DNA from: Rachicladosporium sp. CCFEE 5018
Lineage: Eukaryota; Ascomycota; Dothideomycetes; Cladosporiales; Cladosporiaceae
Length of the DNA: 64,000 nucleotides
Direction: 5' to 3'
NCBI GenBank assembly: GCA_002077045.2
Contig: KZ111168.1
Span: 281,930-345,929 of the forward strand
Shown here: one piece after another, positions 29,671 to 39,780 of the stretch
How the letters are laid out: every line of letters begins with the position of its first letter
Numbering within the stretch: the first letter of the stretch is position 1
Notes under the pieces: model-generated
Database searches by the model: none
What the model was told of the DNA's origin: nothing
The model's input: only the letters and a program-made list of their open reading frames with translations
Translations under genes and position numbers: made by a program

Positions 29671-32241
29671 CTAGTCGCTGTCACTCATCATATTATCATC
29701 TCTACCCTTCGTGCCCACGCCCGCAGCAGCCTCAGCGAGAGCCTGCACAGCGTACTCAGCACCCTCCTCAATAACCCTCCTCTCTTTCTTCCCATTCGCC
29801 AGCGCCGCCTGGGCTGTGTACGTCTCCAAGAAATACCTCAATCCTTGCACCAGTCCTTGCGCCGAGCCAGCAGCCCCGAAAACACCCTTTAACGTCCCCT
29901 CAAATCCCACACTACCGCTCTTCTTCCCCGCTGCGTGGCTCTGTAGCAGTATGGTGGTTAGTAAGACTTCGACAAACATCTGCGTCCCATGACCCCTGAG
30001 ATACATCAGATTCAGCACTCTCAAGGCCGCGATACTCAGCCCGCTACCCGCGCCGGCGCCAGAGTCAGCTATAAGCGAGCCGAAGAACTTTCCCAGCGCC
30101 ACGATCTGCGGCACCGCCATATCGCCTCCCTCGTCATCTGCAGGATTATCTTGCCCTTCCACCCCATTGCCAAGCCGGCGGAAAATGTCCCAGAGTTGAT
30201 ACTGGAATGCTTTTCGCAGGGGGCGGTCGGCGCAGAAACGGCGCGCAACGACGGTGTAGTAGGGATTGTAGACTGCTTCTGCTTCGCAGCAATGTAGCAG
30301 CACGCGAGGGATCTCGAGTTGCTGTTTGTTCTTTAGGTGCAGTTTTAGCAGCCGCGTGTGCGCTTCTTGCGCGTCAGAGGAGGACAGCAGGGCAATGAAG
30401 ATCGCTTTGCGGACGGATGTGTTCATTCCCTGCGCTTTGGCGAGACGGGTAAGGGAGACGGAGTTGGGCGTCTCGGATTCGTAGCCGTTGTCCACGGGTT
30501 GGCTTGATGCTTTACTTGGGTTAGAGGCGAGTTTAGCGGGGTCGTGGTAAGAGGCGCCGATGAGCCACCATTTGCCTTTCTTAGAGGTGTCGCGGATATC
30601 CGCTAGACTTATACTCAAGGGCTCTGTAGCGGCGCGTGTAGAGCGCGTGTTCAGTGAGCCAAGGGTGCGTTTCATGCGCGTTATGTGTTCGGCTGTGACG
30701 GCTGAGGCGAGGACACCGGTTTTCATGCGGTTGTTCTTGAGATTGTTGATTGTTTCGATCATGAACTTTGTGCGGACTGGGAGATTTGCTTCTCCTCCTA
30801 ATGCTGAGACAGAGCGCTGCAGGATGAGCACGATGTCTTTGAGGGACGTAGGGTCGTCTGAGCGCAGCTGCGTGCCTGAGGTGCGGATCATGCGGAGGAG
30901 GAGCTCGGTGTTGGCCTCGGAGAGGGTGGTGAGGAAGACGCGGATGTAGTCGAAGATTACGATGCTGCTTGTCATCTGGAGGGTGTAGAGGTTTGAGAGG
31001 AAGCCGATCAAATTCAGCGTACGCTTGCCTTCCTCATCGTCACGGGACTTGTCGATCTCGAGGACGATCTGCTCGAGGAGCTGTGCGCCGAAGTCGACGC
31101 CGATGACTTTGAACAGTGCAGTGGCGAAGCCTGCGTGAAGGATGAGGAACGTCTCGCTGAGTATGGAAGGATCGGTGGCGAGGCCGATCAGGAGCTCGAT
31201 AAGTGTAGTAGTCACGTGCTGTCGTGCGTTCTTCTCGTAGATCTCCTCGACCGACTGCAAAATTGATAGGATGTTCGCCTCGGACAATCGATTGAGGAGG
31301 CCTTGCAGCTGTCGCTTCAGCTGGCGAAGAAGCTCGTCGTCCGAGGCAGCGGCTTTTCGTAGAGATGGCGGTATGTACTTGCCTGCGGGTACGACGTCTT
31401 TCGTGACGGGTGCGACATATGGATTCTCTCGCACGCGCTTCACAGGTGGCGCAGGCTCATCGTCGGCTCCCGAGTCATCAAAGTCATCAGAGTCAACCTC
31501 GTCATCTGAGAACGGGTTCTCTACATCACCGTCGCCGTCCTCGGAAGCTTCGTCCTCGTCATTGCTCGAGAACCCAAACGTATCTGCATCGCTCTCCTTC
31601 TGCACGTCAATCACCTGAGGTAGTGCGGATGTAGGTGCAGCTTTTGCGCGCTTCTTCTGCAGCCACTCATCGTCCTCAGGTCGCTTTCGCTTTCCGCCTG
31701 GGGCACCTTCAATCTCACTATCACCGTCCGAGCCAGTTACGAGCCAATCAAGTTCATCATCTCCGACCTTCTTCGACTGCTTGCCCTTCATGCCCAGCTT
31801 CCTCTCCAGTGCAGCGATTTCGGCATCGTCCTCCTCAAGCTTCGATCGCACTGCACGTGATACTGCCGGTACAGATGGCACATCGTCTTTTGAGTCCGAG
31901 TCATCATCTTCTGACTCTACGGCCTCTGCTGATATAGGCGCCCGTTTCTTCAAGATTGACTTGACCGGCTTTGCGTCCTTCTTGGGCTGCACAGATCGCA
32001 GGACTGCAACATCACTGCTGCTGTCATGGTCCACGCGAGCCGAGTGTTCGAGCCCCTGCGGCCGGCGACCTTGCCTTGCCCTCTGTGCCGCACTCAGCGG
32101 TGCTCTGCCCTTCCTTGACTGCCGCTCTGCTTTCCGACGGTCCTTTCTCGATACGTCCTGCTTGCGCTTTGACACCCCACCGTCTTGGACCTTGTCTAGT
32201 AGTGCGGCAGGCAGCTTTGGCCCTCGATTTTGGCGACTCAT
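29671..32241 (-). CDS. sgd1: SGD1/NOM1 nucleolar protein with MIF4G and MA3 domains
   Basis: A single exon of 856 aa. The first 270 residues are charged and low-complexity, with basic KRKQ-KDRRKAERQSRKGR blocks and acidic tracts that suit a nucleolar protein. A MIF4G domain follows at about residues 300-510, beginning LRRQLQ-like heptads and containing NLIGFLSNLYTLQ and FDYIRVFL. An MA3 domain at about residues 600-700 is recognisable from TSVRKAIFIALLSS and YNPYYTVVARRFC. Yeast Sgd1 and human NOM1 are needed for 18S rRNA maturation. Domain order and length fit the family. The gene is convergent with FCP1 (48 bp apart) and divergent from SRP14, which begins 210 bp upstream. Confidence 0.93.
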   Translation of the reverse strand: MSRQNRGPKLPAALLDKVQDGGVSKRKQDVSRKDRRKAERQSRKGRAPLSAAQRARQGRRPQGLEHSARVDHDSSSDVAVLRSVQPKKDAKPVKSILKKRAPISAEAVESEDDDSDSKDDVPSVPAVSRAVRSKLEEDDAEIAALERKLGMKGKQSKKVGDDELDWLVTGSDGDSEIEGAPGGKRKRPEDDEWLQKKRAKAAPTSALPQVIDVQKESDADTFGFSSNDEDEASEDGDGDVENPFSDDEVDSDDFDDSGADDEPAPPVKRVRENPYVAPVTKDVVPAGKYIPPSLRKAAASDDELLRQLKRQLQGLLNRLSEANILSILQSVEEIYEKNARQHVTTTLIELLIGLATDPSILSETFLILHAGFATALFKVIGVDFGAQLLEQIVLEIDKSRDDEEGKRTLNLIGFLSNLYTLQMTSSIVIFDYIRVFLTTLSEANTELLLRMIRTSGTQLRSDDPTSLKDIVLILQRSVSALGGEANLPVRTKFMIETINNLKNNRMKTGVLASAVTAEHITRMKRTLGSLNTRSTRAATEPLSISLADIRDTSKKGKWWLIGASYHDPAKLASNPSKASSQPVDNGYESETPNSVSLTRLAKAQGMNTSVRKAIFIALLSSSDAQEAHTRLLKLHLKNKQQLEIPRVLLHCCEAEAVYNPYYTVVARRFCADRPLRKAFQYQLWDIFRRLGNGVEGQDNPADDEGGDMAVPQIVALGKFFGSLIADSGAGAGSGLSIAALRVLNLMYLRGHGTQMFVEVLLTTILLQSHAAGKKSGSVGFEGTLKGVFGAAGSAQGLVQGLRYFLETYTAQAALANGKKERRVIEEGAEYAVQALAEAAAGVGTKGRDDNMMSDSD

Positions 32242-32451
32242 GCTAGCTTAAGTTCAAGGACGGGTCTTGCAATCCGGCACCATGACATTTTCCTCAATGT
32301 TTAGGTAAGCTGATCTACATCAGATAGGGCCCGGGGCGAATGTGGAACCGAGAGTCTATCGCTACCCCACCCTGAGGACGCCCGCAGGACAGATAATTGA
32401 ATCGTACCCATTGAGATTAATCACCACGGCTGGAACGGCACTTGCGACGAC

Positions 32452-32972
32452 ATGGCGGCCGGACACATCAGTAATGGCGAGGTAACTGAACAGCTTATCA
32501 TCTTACTATTTGCCGCTTCACATACTAAAATGCGATCAGTTCTTCACGCAACTTGCCTCGCTCATAGAAAAGACACAGAAGAAAGGCCATGGATCAGTCC
32601 ATCTTACGCAGAAACGACGCAAGTCGCCCTGCAGTCCCGCTCCCAGGTTCGCTTGGCTGACCGTATCTCGTAGTCTCATACGAAAGCACACCCGCTCCTT
32701 CGAAGGACGATCCCCTCGCCGACCTGAACCCCGCAGCATCCCTACCCATACTCGTCCGAGTCTCAGACGGCAACACACAATCGAAAGACCGAGTCAAGAA
32801 CAAAGACCACATCAAGTTCGCAACCGTCGTGCAGCCGGATGAGCTGGAGACATTCTTCACGAGGTATGCGGAGGTGTGCAAGGTCGGCATGCAGAGTCTA
32901 AGGAAGAGGGACAGAAGCAAGAGGAAGAAGACGAAGAAGGGAGGGCCAAAAGGGACTGAGGTGAAGGGCTGA
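32452..32972 (+). CDS. srp14: Signal recognition particle subunit SRP14
   Basis: Three exons, 32452-32481, 32540-32618 and 32674-32972, give 135 aa. The first exon codes only MAAGHISNGE and joins FFTQLASLIEKTQKKG. The second intron starts with gcaagt rather than GT and ends ctcgtag, with a gctgac branch site. Using it gives HLTQKRLSYE, the conserved SRP14 beta strand, whereas the nearest GT would shift the frame. The rest has VVQPDELETFFTRYAEVCK and a Lys-rich tail, both typical of SRP14. With SRP9/21 the protein forms the Alu domain of the signal recognition particle and slows translation elongation in the cytosol. The first intron is 58 nt with a tactaa branch site. Confidence 0.93.
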
Positions 32973-33842
32973 GATTACAAAGACGACTTTATCTGCTGTG
33001 GGTATGAGAGCGACCTACGAGAGCATGCCAGGAGATCACTCACGACGCAGAGTACGCCAGACTCTGTCTGCTGGAGGAACGGCGTGCACGGAATTGATAC
33101 AGGATGTGCCGGCGAGTGACACGTAATGGCGCCATCAATTGCATGAGACTCAATCCTGATGGCTTCGCGCCAGCGCGATCAGCTGTTCCCCAAGGCTTCG
33201 GCTCGTTCAAGAATTTAAGTTACGAACCGAGACCGAGCATGGGAGACTCGAGGTTATTTGAAAGGCATCGATCAGGTGATGGTGTTTGGCAACTTTGTCG
33301 ACATAAGAACCCGCATGCTGAAACCGTAAGGTGACATAGCTTTTACGGTCAACTTGCCGACATAGCATACATAACAGTTACTGGTGCGTTGTACATCCAC
33401 TGTGGGCTTCGTCAACCTCACCCTACGTTCATGCTCAATTCACAGTTTTCGCAATAATCACAACACCATCACTCACTTCCAACACCAGCACTCACCTTCA
33501 CACTTCAGGATCGACAATCCACATCGGGAAATCCGGTCCTCGGTACACCTACCTCCGCAGAGCAGCCCAGATTCCCCCATCATTATGGTGGCAGCTTACG
33601 CGTGTCTCATCGCAACGTCAGCCATCACCAAAACCCAATGGCACAGCTCCCGATGATCACAGCACCAAGCATATCGGCTAGAGCTGGCGCGGGGAAGGCC
33701 CGGGGAAGGTATACCACAGCTATAGGTGTGGTGCTCGCGGTAACAATATCGCGATTATGCAGCACTATATATCTTTCCGTTCCTCGCTTTCCTGCCCTAT
33801 ATCGTAGCCGCTGCAGGCTTGGGCATTCTTGCATGTCCCACT
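32973..33842. other. Intergenic region before the monooxygenase gene
   Basis: No gene is recognised in these 870 bp. The segment 33420-33560 is rich in A, C and T, and a TATATAT run lies at 33766-33772. Confidence 0.4.
33766..33772 (+). promoter_or_regulatory. Possible TATA element of the Baeyer-Villiger monooxygenase gene
   Basis: TATATAT about 70 bp before the chosen start codon at 33843, a plausible spacing for a short leader. Support is limited to sequence and position. Confidence 0.3.
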
Positions 33843-35608
33843 ATGCATACACCCAATGGCGCAAACGGCTACGTGCACACTAACGGCGTGAGCACTGCTG
33901 ATGGCAACGCCACAAACGGACATGCAGCATCGGATGGCAAAGCTGCACCTGTAGAACTCGAGCTCGATGCGCTGATCGTCGGTGCTGGCTTCGCTGGCGT
34001 CTACCTTCTGCATCGATTGCGCCAAGAAGGCTACAACATCAAGATTGCCGAGGCCGGGACTGCGATCGGAGGAGTCTGGCATTGGAACTCGTACCCTGGC
34101 GCTCGCGTGGACTCGCAGTACCCGATCTATGCTCTGTCAATACCTGAGGTGTAAGTGATATCGCGCCCCCAATCTGAATGCAGTCGCTGACTTAGGAACT
34201 GCTGCACAGATATAAGACGTGGCAATGGAAGCAGCAGTACCCTGGCCAGAAGGAGCTGAAACAGTACTTCGAGCATGTCGACAAAGTACTGGATGTTAGC
34301 AGAGACACTCTCTTCGGTACTACAGTTCTTACAGCAGTGTTCGATGAGTCGACGGACAAGTGGCGAATAGAGTGCGAGAATGGGACTCGAATCACCTGCC
34401 GGTACTTCCTGTCCTGTATTGGCTTTGCAGCGAAGCGCCATTACCCGGACTTCGAAGGGCTAGACAGCTTTAAAGGTTACATGTGCCACTCCTCCTTTTG
34501 GCCACACGAAGGCGTGGACGTCAAAAGCAAGAAGGTCGCTGTGATTGGTACAGGAGCGACCGGGATCCAGATCGCCCAAGAGACAGCGAAAGAAGCATCC
34601 CACCTAACATGCTTCCTGCGGACGCCAAACCACTGCATCCCAATGCAACAAGGCCACGTTGATCCTGAGCAACAAGTGAGAGATCTCGCAACGATCCACG
34701 ACCGATTAACGAAGAAGCGCTTCGAGTCTCTAGGTGGCATGCTCTACCCAGATGCAGCGAAGAACGTCTTCGACGACTCTCCTGAAGACAGGAGAGCAAC
34801 ACTAGAGGAAGCCTGGAGACTCGGCGGCTTCCGACTGACATCAGCGTACAAAGACGTCCTCACGTCCGAAGCGGCGAATGCCGAAGTCTACAAATTCTGG
34901 GTTGAGAAGCGGCGAGCTCAGATGACCGATCCCGTGAAGCGAGATCTCCTTGCCCCGGAAGAGGCGGTGCACTTTATATTTGGTAAACGACCGAGTCTGG
35001 AGCAGGACTACTACGAGCAGATGGACAAGCCTCACGTCACGCTCGTTAACGTCAAGACGAATCCTGTCAGTCATGTAGTTTCGAACGGAATCGTCACAGC
35101 CGACGGCACACTCCACGAAATCGACATCCTCGCCATAGCTACCGGCTTCGACGCCGTGGTCGGAGGCTACAAACACCTCGACATCACTGGCCTTCACGGC
35201 GAGACACTCAAGACCCACTGGGAGAAAGGCGTGTACACTTACCTCGGCATGACTGTCGCCAACTTCCCGAACCTGATGTACACTTATGGCCCTCACTCGC
35301 CGACGGCTTACGCTAATGGACCGAGCATTGTGGAGCCACAGGCGGAGTGGATCGTGAGTGTTATGGATAAGATGAGGGAGGAGGGAAAGACGAGGATCAC
35401 TGCGACGGCGGAGGCGGAGAGGGAGTGGAAGGAGGAGATCAGGAAGCTACATTCCACGTCCCTCCGCGATCGAATCGACGGCTGGTATAATGGAACGAAC
35501 ATCCCGGGAAATGTGAAGCAGCCGTTGAACTATAATGGCGGAATTCCATTATACTTGAAAACGATACGGGCAACGCTCGACAATTTCGACGGGTTCGAAG
35601 TGAAGTGA
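33843..35608 (+). CDS. Baeyer-Villiger-type flavin monooxygenase
   Basis: Two exons, 33843-34150 and 34210-35608, give 568 aa with a 59-nt intron containing gctgac. The FAD-binding Rossmann motif GAGFAG starts at about residue 47, after a variable Asn/Gly-rich N-terminus. The Baeyer-Villiger fingerprint F-x-G-x3-H-x3-W-P is met exactly by FKGYMCHSSFWP (residues 190-201). The NADPH-binding loop GTGATG follows, and the conserved ATGFD segment is present in the C-terminal half. Such enzymes use NADPH and O2 to insert an oxygen next to a carbonyl, converting ketones to esters or cyclic ketones to lactones. Closest in style to the cyclohexanone or phenylacetone monooxygenase group; the substrate is unknown. 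The immediate neighbours are housekeeping or unknown genes, so no pathway context is visible. Confidence 0.93.
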
Positions 35609-35876
35609 GCGATAGTCTCTGGGTCTGCAAGGACGGCTGAAGATCTATGTGCTTCGTCCATACCCTTCAGGTCCCTGGTCGAGCTCCTGGGAGAGAATGA
35701 CTTGCCCGTGAATACAATCCAGGCGCAGCATAGACGGACTTACGACAGCTATGGTTCAAACCCAAGATTGACAACAGACATAGCAAATGATTAAGCACTT
35801 CTAAAGACAACGGCCTATCACAAAGCCAGATAAGCAATTCAGCTACTGCTTGCTTTCACATATTTTGAGAAGAGGT

Positions 35877-37157
35877 ATGTCGGTCGTTCCTTCCTCTTCA
35901 CAGCTCATCACTGGCAGATGCTTCTCTTCCCCAAATCTAGAGATTTCTACGAAGCAGACTTTCGCACTACTCACTCCCATGTCCATCTTCTCACCGCACA
36001 AGCCCTGCACTCCAAACTTGCCGCCCTCGTCCAACTCGCAGGCCAGACGCTCCACAGGCCGCTTACCGCCTATGCCTCTGTCACTCATCAACCCAACTCT
36101 GACCGACGGCACGTTTCTGCCGTCCACGACAAGGAGGTCCACGCCATTCCCGCGAGGTCGTGCGACATCGCAAGCAGCAGTGGAGTCCTCATTCGGCGTA
36201 CAGCATACTACACCTCCAGGCGGCATGCCGCCTCCCCCCACGACACAGAGCGCAGCAGCCACCGGCCTCACGGCGCCACCGCCCACCCCACAGCCCCGAC
36301 ACTCCACAGCTCGCTTGCCTCATCTGCCTGCCCACCTCACCAGCTCCCGTCTATCTGACAACTCTTCCTCGCCGTCAGCAATTAGGAGATCTACGCCGTT
36401 CCCGCATTCGTTGTCCAGGATCAGAGAGCCCACTCCATTTCCCGCCCGCGGCCCAGGGTCCCTCATCAAGACCAAGAAGACCTCCGAGCCCTCTGAGATC
36501 TCACCGATACCCTCATCCTGGACTTCTGCGCCTTCTCCCGGCACGATCCCGTCGCCTGACCATGATTTGAAAGTTGGGTATGGTGGTAAGAAAGTGGCTG
36601 CTATGCTTGGAAATCGGCAAAAGACGCTTGGAGACGTGGTATCGAGGATCACGACCTTCGCCACGGAGGCAGGAATTGTGGCTATAGACGTGTCGGTCAG
36701 GTTGATCGGGTGTGAGGCGGGACATGAGCCTGTGGCCGCAGAAGGCAAGGGAAACGAGGTTGCTGTTGCGGTAGAAGAGCGTCAAAGGCGCGACGGTCCG
36801 GGCGAGGAGGATGACCAGTCTACAAAGACTGAAGACGCGGTGATGACCGAGACTTCTCCCACGTCAATCGGCCTTGCTTCCGACGACGGTCTCATTGGCC
36901 CTCCACCGCCCGAGGCTTTCGCAGCTTACGCCAACAAGACTTTCACTGGCCTTGATCTGATGGGAACGATTTTGAGGAGCACGTACTGCAGTAAAGTGCA
37001 CTGTGCGTGTCTCGAGCTTGTGCGCAAGGACGGCTGCAACAGTATCGTATTCATTTCGGCCAGATCGGGGTCGAGGATCTTGAGGGAGGATGGGAGCTGC
37101 AAGATGGATGTTGTAGAGGTACTGGAGGGGTTGAAGGATATGGCTGTGAGATCATGA
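35877..37157 (+). CDS. Unknown Pro/Ser/Thr-rich protein with an internal repeat
   Basis: A 426-aa frame from the first ATG (MSVVPSSS). I do not recognise a family. The N-terminal half is Pro/Ser/Thr-rich and contains two copies of a 39-residue unit (about residues 56-94 and 140-178), which share the pattern R-x-ST-x-RLP and end in RRSTPFP; a third partial REPTPFP follows. The C-terminal third is more ordered: ANKTFTGLDLMG, then a Cys-rich STYCSKVHCACLELVRKDGC and a helical end. RSTPFP-like motifs could be docking or phosphorylation sites, but that is speculation. No signal peptide is apparent. The leader is short: the preceding gene ends 268 bp upstream. Confidence 0.6.
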   Translation: MSVVPSSSQLITGRCFSSPNLEISTKQTFALLTPMSIFSPHKPCTPNLPPSSNSQARRSTGRLPPMPLSLINPTLTDGTFLPSTTRRSTPFPRGRATSQAAVESSFGVQHTTPPGGMPPPPTTQSAAATGLTAPPPTPQPRHSTARLPHLPAHLTSSRLSDNSSSPSAIRRSTPFPHSLSRIREPTPFPARGPGSLIKTKKTSEPSEISPIPSSWTSAPSPGTIPSPDHDLKVGYGGKKVAAMLGNRQKTLGDVVSRITTFATEAGIVAIDVSVRLIGCEAGHEPVAAEGKGNEVAVAVEERQRRDGPGEEDDQSTKTEDAVMTETSPTSIGLASDDGLIGPPPPEAFAAYANKTFTGLDLMGTILRSTYCSKVHCACLELVRKDGCNSIVFISARSGSRILREDGSCKMDVVEVLEGLKDMAVRS

Positions 37158-38319
37158 GGAGGTGTTGAAGGAATTACTGTTCGGCATCCTGTAGAGGTGG
37201 GACGAACGTCCTCCACGACACCTCTTTGTACGGGCTACTGCGGTAATCAGATCCGCACAGGTAGTGGAAGTCTACAATTTACGACGGCGAGAGACGAGTT
37301 GAGACGGAAGATGCAGGTTGGAAACACGGATTAAATTGAATACAGTCAGAAGAGAGTACCACCAACGAAGATTACTCATACAAACCTGCGCATCCCACTG
37401 TCACTCTCACTCACTTACCTCCCAGCTTCTCCCACAGCTCCTCCCACCCCTCGAGGCTGATCTCCTCGTGCTCCACATCTGCCTCGCTGCCCTCAACCCC
37501 CATGTACTGCCTCACCTCCGCCCTCCTCCATCGCCTCCTCCACCGCCGTCAGCAGCACCAGCGCCTCGGCAGCTAGCCTTACGGCGTCCCTCGTGCTGGT
37601 GCTGGTGCTGCGGGTTTGGGTCTGGCGCTAGGGGGCCATCGCTGAGCTGTGGGTGTGGCTCGGTAGTTTCGGTGGGTTAGCGGACTTGGATGTTTGTGGG
37701 TACTGGGTCTTGGTGTGTGTGGTGGCTGGGTCTTGCTGGTGTGGAGAAAAGAAGAGGGAGATTGGGCTTGATCAGTAAACCATATGTACCGCTGCCCACT
37801 GCTCGAGAAGACCAGAGTCACAATGACATTGTGCTATCCAGGCGGAGATCTGCGACAGTATAGACAAAGAATTCCGGACTGGATGAGACTACTCAGTCGT
37901 AATGACAATGGGCAGTATGCGACGGCATTGTCTGGTACAATGCTTTGTGTGCCCTCACGCTTGCACTCTGTAAACGATCCTATGCCTGGGCCGTCGAAGT
38001 CTGAGTCAAGATGGCATTGTCAGGATCGCAGGTGAGCCACGATCTGACACTGCCGCGTCCGCTACAGTCGCCAAGATCTTACAGACTGTGCATCACACAG
38101 ACAGTGTGCTGGTCGAGCAATGTAGTACACCCTACACACGGACATAGCAACCACCATATCCGTAGCGACCTGGGTGTTCGATAAGACATCCTCTCGAAGC
38201 ACCGCGGTGACTGTGGTGCGTGTGAATCGATGATTGCTGCCTGCTGTAGTGATCGCGAGATCTTAATCACCCGGTATGTGTTAGTCTACAGTCGACATGA
38301 TCGCCGCGCAATCAAACAT
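37158..38319. other. Intergenic region with a possible small gene remnant
   Basis: No intact gene is recognised. Two overlapping, coding-like stretches on the minus strand at 37411-37627 are described separately. The rest shows nothing I can name. Confidence 0.4.
37411..37627 (-). pseudogene. Possible small gene remnant or mis-spliced small gene
   Basis: Two coding-like blocks on the minus strand lie in different frames. 37627-37493 encodes STRDAVRLAAEALVLLTAVEE-type sequence. 37515-37411 encodes SEADVEHEEISLEGWEELWEK-type sequence and ends GGAGGTAAGTGA, which contains a good splice donor. A one-base shift near 37500-37515 would fuse them. The blend of R-DA-x-x-LAAE-x-L with DVEH is loosely like the histone-fold protein CENP-X (MHF2), but the match is weak and no N-terminal exon was found. 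It could equally be a chance GC-rich frame. Confidence 0.22.
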
Positions 38320-38913
38320 ATGGCTCCACATCCACCCCAGATCAGTCAGCCCGCTGCCCGGCAAAGGCATGACCTTGATGCAGAGTTCCGCCAGCGTCTG
38401 CGAGACAGCATCACCACCATCGATCCAGTCACAGGTCGGCGTCGCTGGACTACCAACGCAGAGATAAACTCGCGAGGTACAAATCGCCAGACTAACGCCG
38501 AAAGCCAGGAGCTTCGCCGCCGCTACCATCGCGGCCATGAGCCTGAGGAGCATGAAGCGGTGATACTTGATCGCCTGTATCCGCAGCATCCAGACCGGCC
38601 GCAGCACAGGGCAGCTTTCACTGCGGATGAGTTATGGGCAGAGCATGACGCTTGGGTTGCGGAGCATGATGCCTCATCAACGGCATGGAGTAGCAGCTCT
38701 TCTGACGCCGACGATACCTGGAGTCAACAGCGGCCAATCGAGACTCCATCACACGCTGAGAGAGGTGATGGCAATCAAGGGACTTCCAGTCTTGAGGTGA
38801 ACAAACCAGATGCGTCCAGCAAAGGCAATCGACGCACTGGAGGAGCCAAAGCGCAATCGGTCATCGTGGAGCGCGGATGCGAACCAGGCACGACTTTACA
38901 ACCTCCCGTGTAG
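38320..38913 (+). CDS. Unknown acidic/basic protein, paralogue-like to the gene at 39781
   Basis: A 197-aa frame starting MAPHPPQISQ at 38320; the frame is open further upstream to 38230, but that part looks like leader. No known domain. Two charged blocks can be seen: residues about 15-55 (DLDAEFRQRLRDS...TGRRRW...NAEIN-x-RGT) and about 75-125 (EEHEAVILDRL...AAFTADELWAEHDAW), followed by Ser-rich and acidic linkers. The same arrangement appears in the protein encoded at 39781-40326, 868 bp downstream on the same strand, which suggests an old tandem duplication. No signal peptide or membrane segment; probably cytosolic or nuclear. Confidence 0.5.
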   Translation: MAPHPPQISQPAARQRHDLDAEFRQRLRDSITTIDPVTGRRRWTTNAEINSRGTNRQTNAESQELRRRYHRGHEPEEHEAVILDRLYPQHPDRPQHRAAFTADELWAEHDAWVAEHDASSTAWSSSSSDADDTWSQQRPIETPSHAERGDGNQGTSSLEVNKPDASSKGNRRTGGAKAQSVIVERGCEPGTTLQPPV

Positions 38914-39780
38914 GAGTGCACATAGTCAAGCGATCTCGTTGTGTCAGCTCCGAGACATCATAGACAGTCGACTGGCTCATCACACGATGCTCCATGTAAG
39001 GGCAGTCATTCTTTGAGCTGAGACCTTCATAAATCAGCCCTGTCTCACGTGCATGCTAAAGGGCAGAGTCAGTCTCGCTTTTGTGCCTCAGGCCTAGGAG
39101 CACATGTGTGGATCCACTGACAAGCCATGCTCTTCTGGTGCCTCAGGCGCAGCGTACGTGAAAGGTGGAGGTGCCATGCATTGTCTGGTAGACTCGAAGC
39201 ACGTGCGATCGACACCAAGAGCCTTGTAGAGATTGGCAGTAATCGATAGATAGAGCGTTGAGGAGTCTTCTTAACGGCTCCATGGCTGGGATGCCATATA
39301 AGTAGGCGCCGGCTCTTCGCCATAAGTCTCGTCTTCGTCGATGGACCCAGTGGTACAGCCCAGCGACTGTGGCAAGGGTCTCATTGATGGTCTTCTCGTT
39401 CCTTTGCCTGTTACAAATGCCATTGTCGACGATTTTCACCGCTCGCTCCTGCCATATGTCAGTCTCAATCGTTCCTTCCAGTTCGAAGCGTTTGACCTGG
39501 TCCTTGCCTCAATGACCGACAACGGGAGTGACTCCGCTGCCACAATGCGATTGTCGACTTCACTCCTTCATCCTCGAGCATGTGAACGAGCTAGTCGACG
39601 CTCCTCGAGGATTTAAGAGTTTCTGCATTGGACCTTGATCACCTCCCACTCGACCAGCACCTCTCGACAATCGACCACGACCACGACCACGAAGCCTTCC
39701 TCCTTCTGGTGCTTGACAACAACACCTTGAGTCAACGATCCTCGCCTCTCCTCATACAGATAAATACACATACAACAACA
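38914..39780. other. Intergenic region between the two paralogue-like genes
   Basis: Contains a long C/T/A-rich leader-like tract at 39610-39780 just before the next start codon, with a short run of CGACCA units near 39678-39694. A TATAAG-like word lies near 39296. No gene is convincing. Confidence 0.4.

Noticed and set aside
28950..29684. Ser-rich minus-strand frame of 244 codons
   Set aside because: Antisense shadow of the acidic FCP1 tail: Glu/Asp codons read backwards give Ser.
39341..39616. 91-codon plus-strand frame
   Set aside because: Falls in the upstream region of the gene at 39781 and has no protein-like features.
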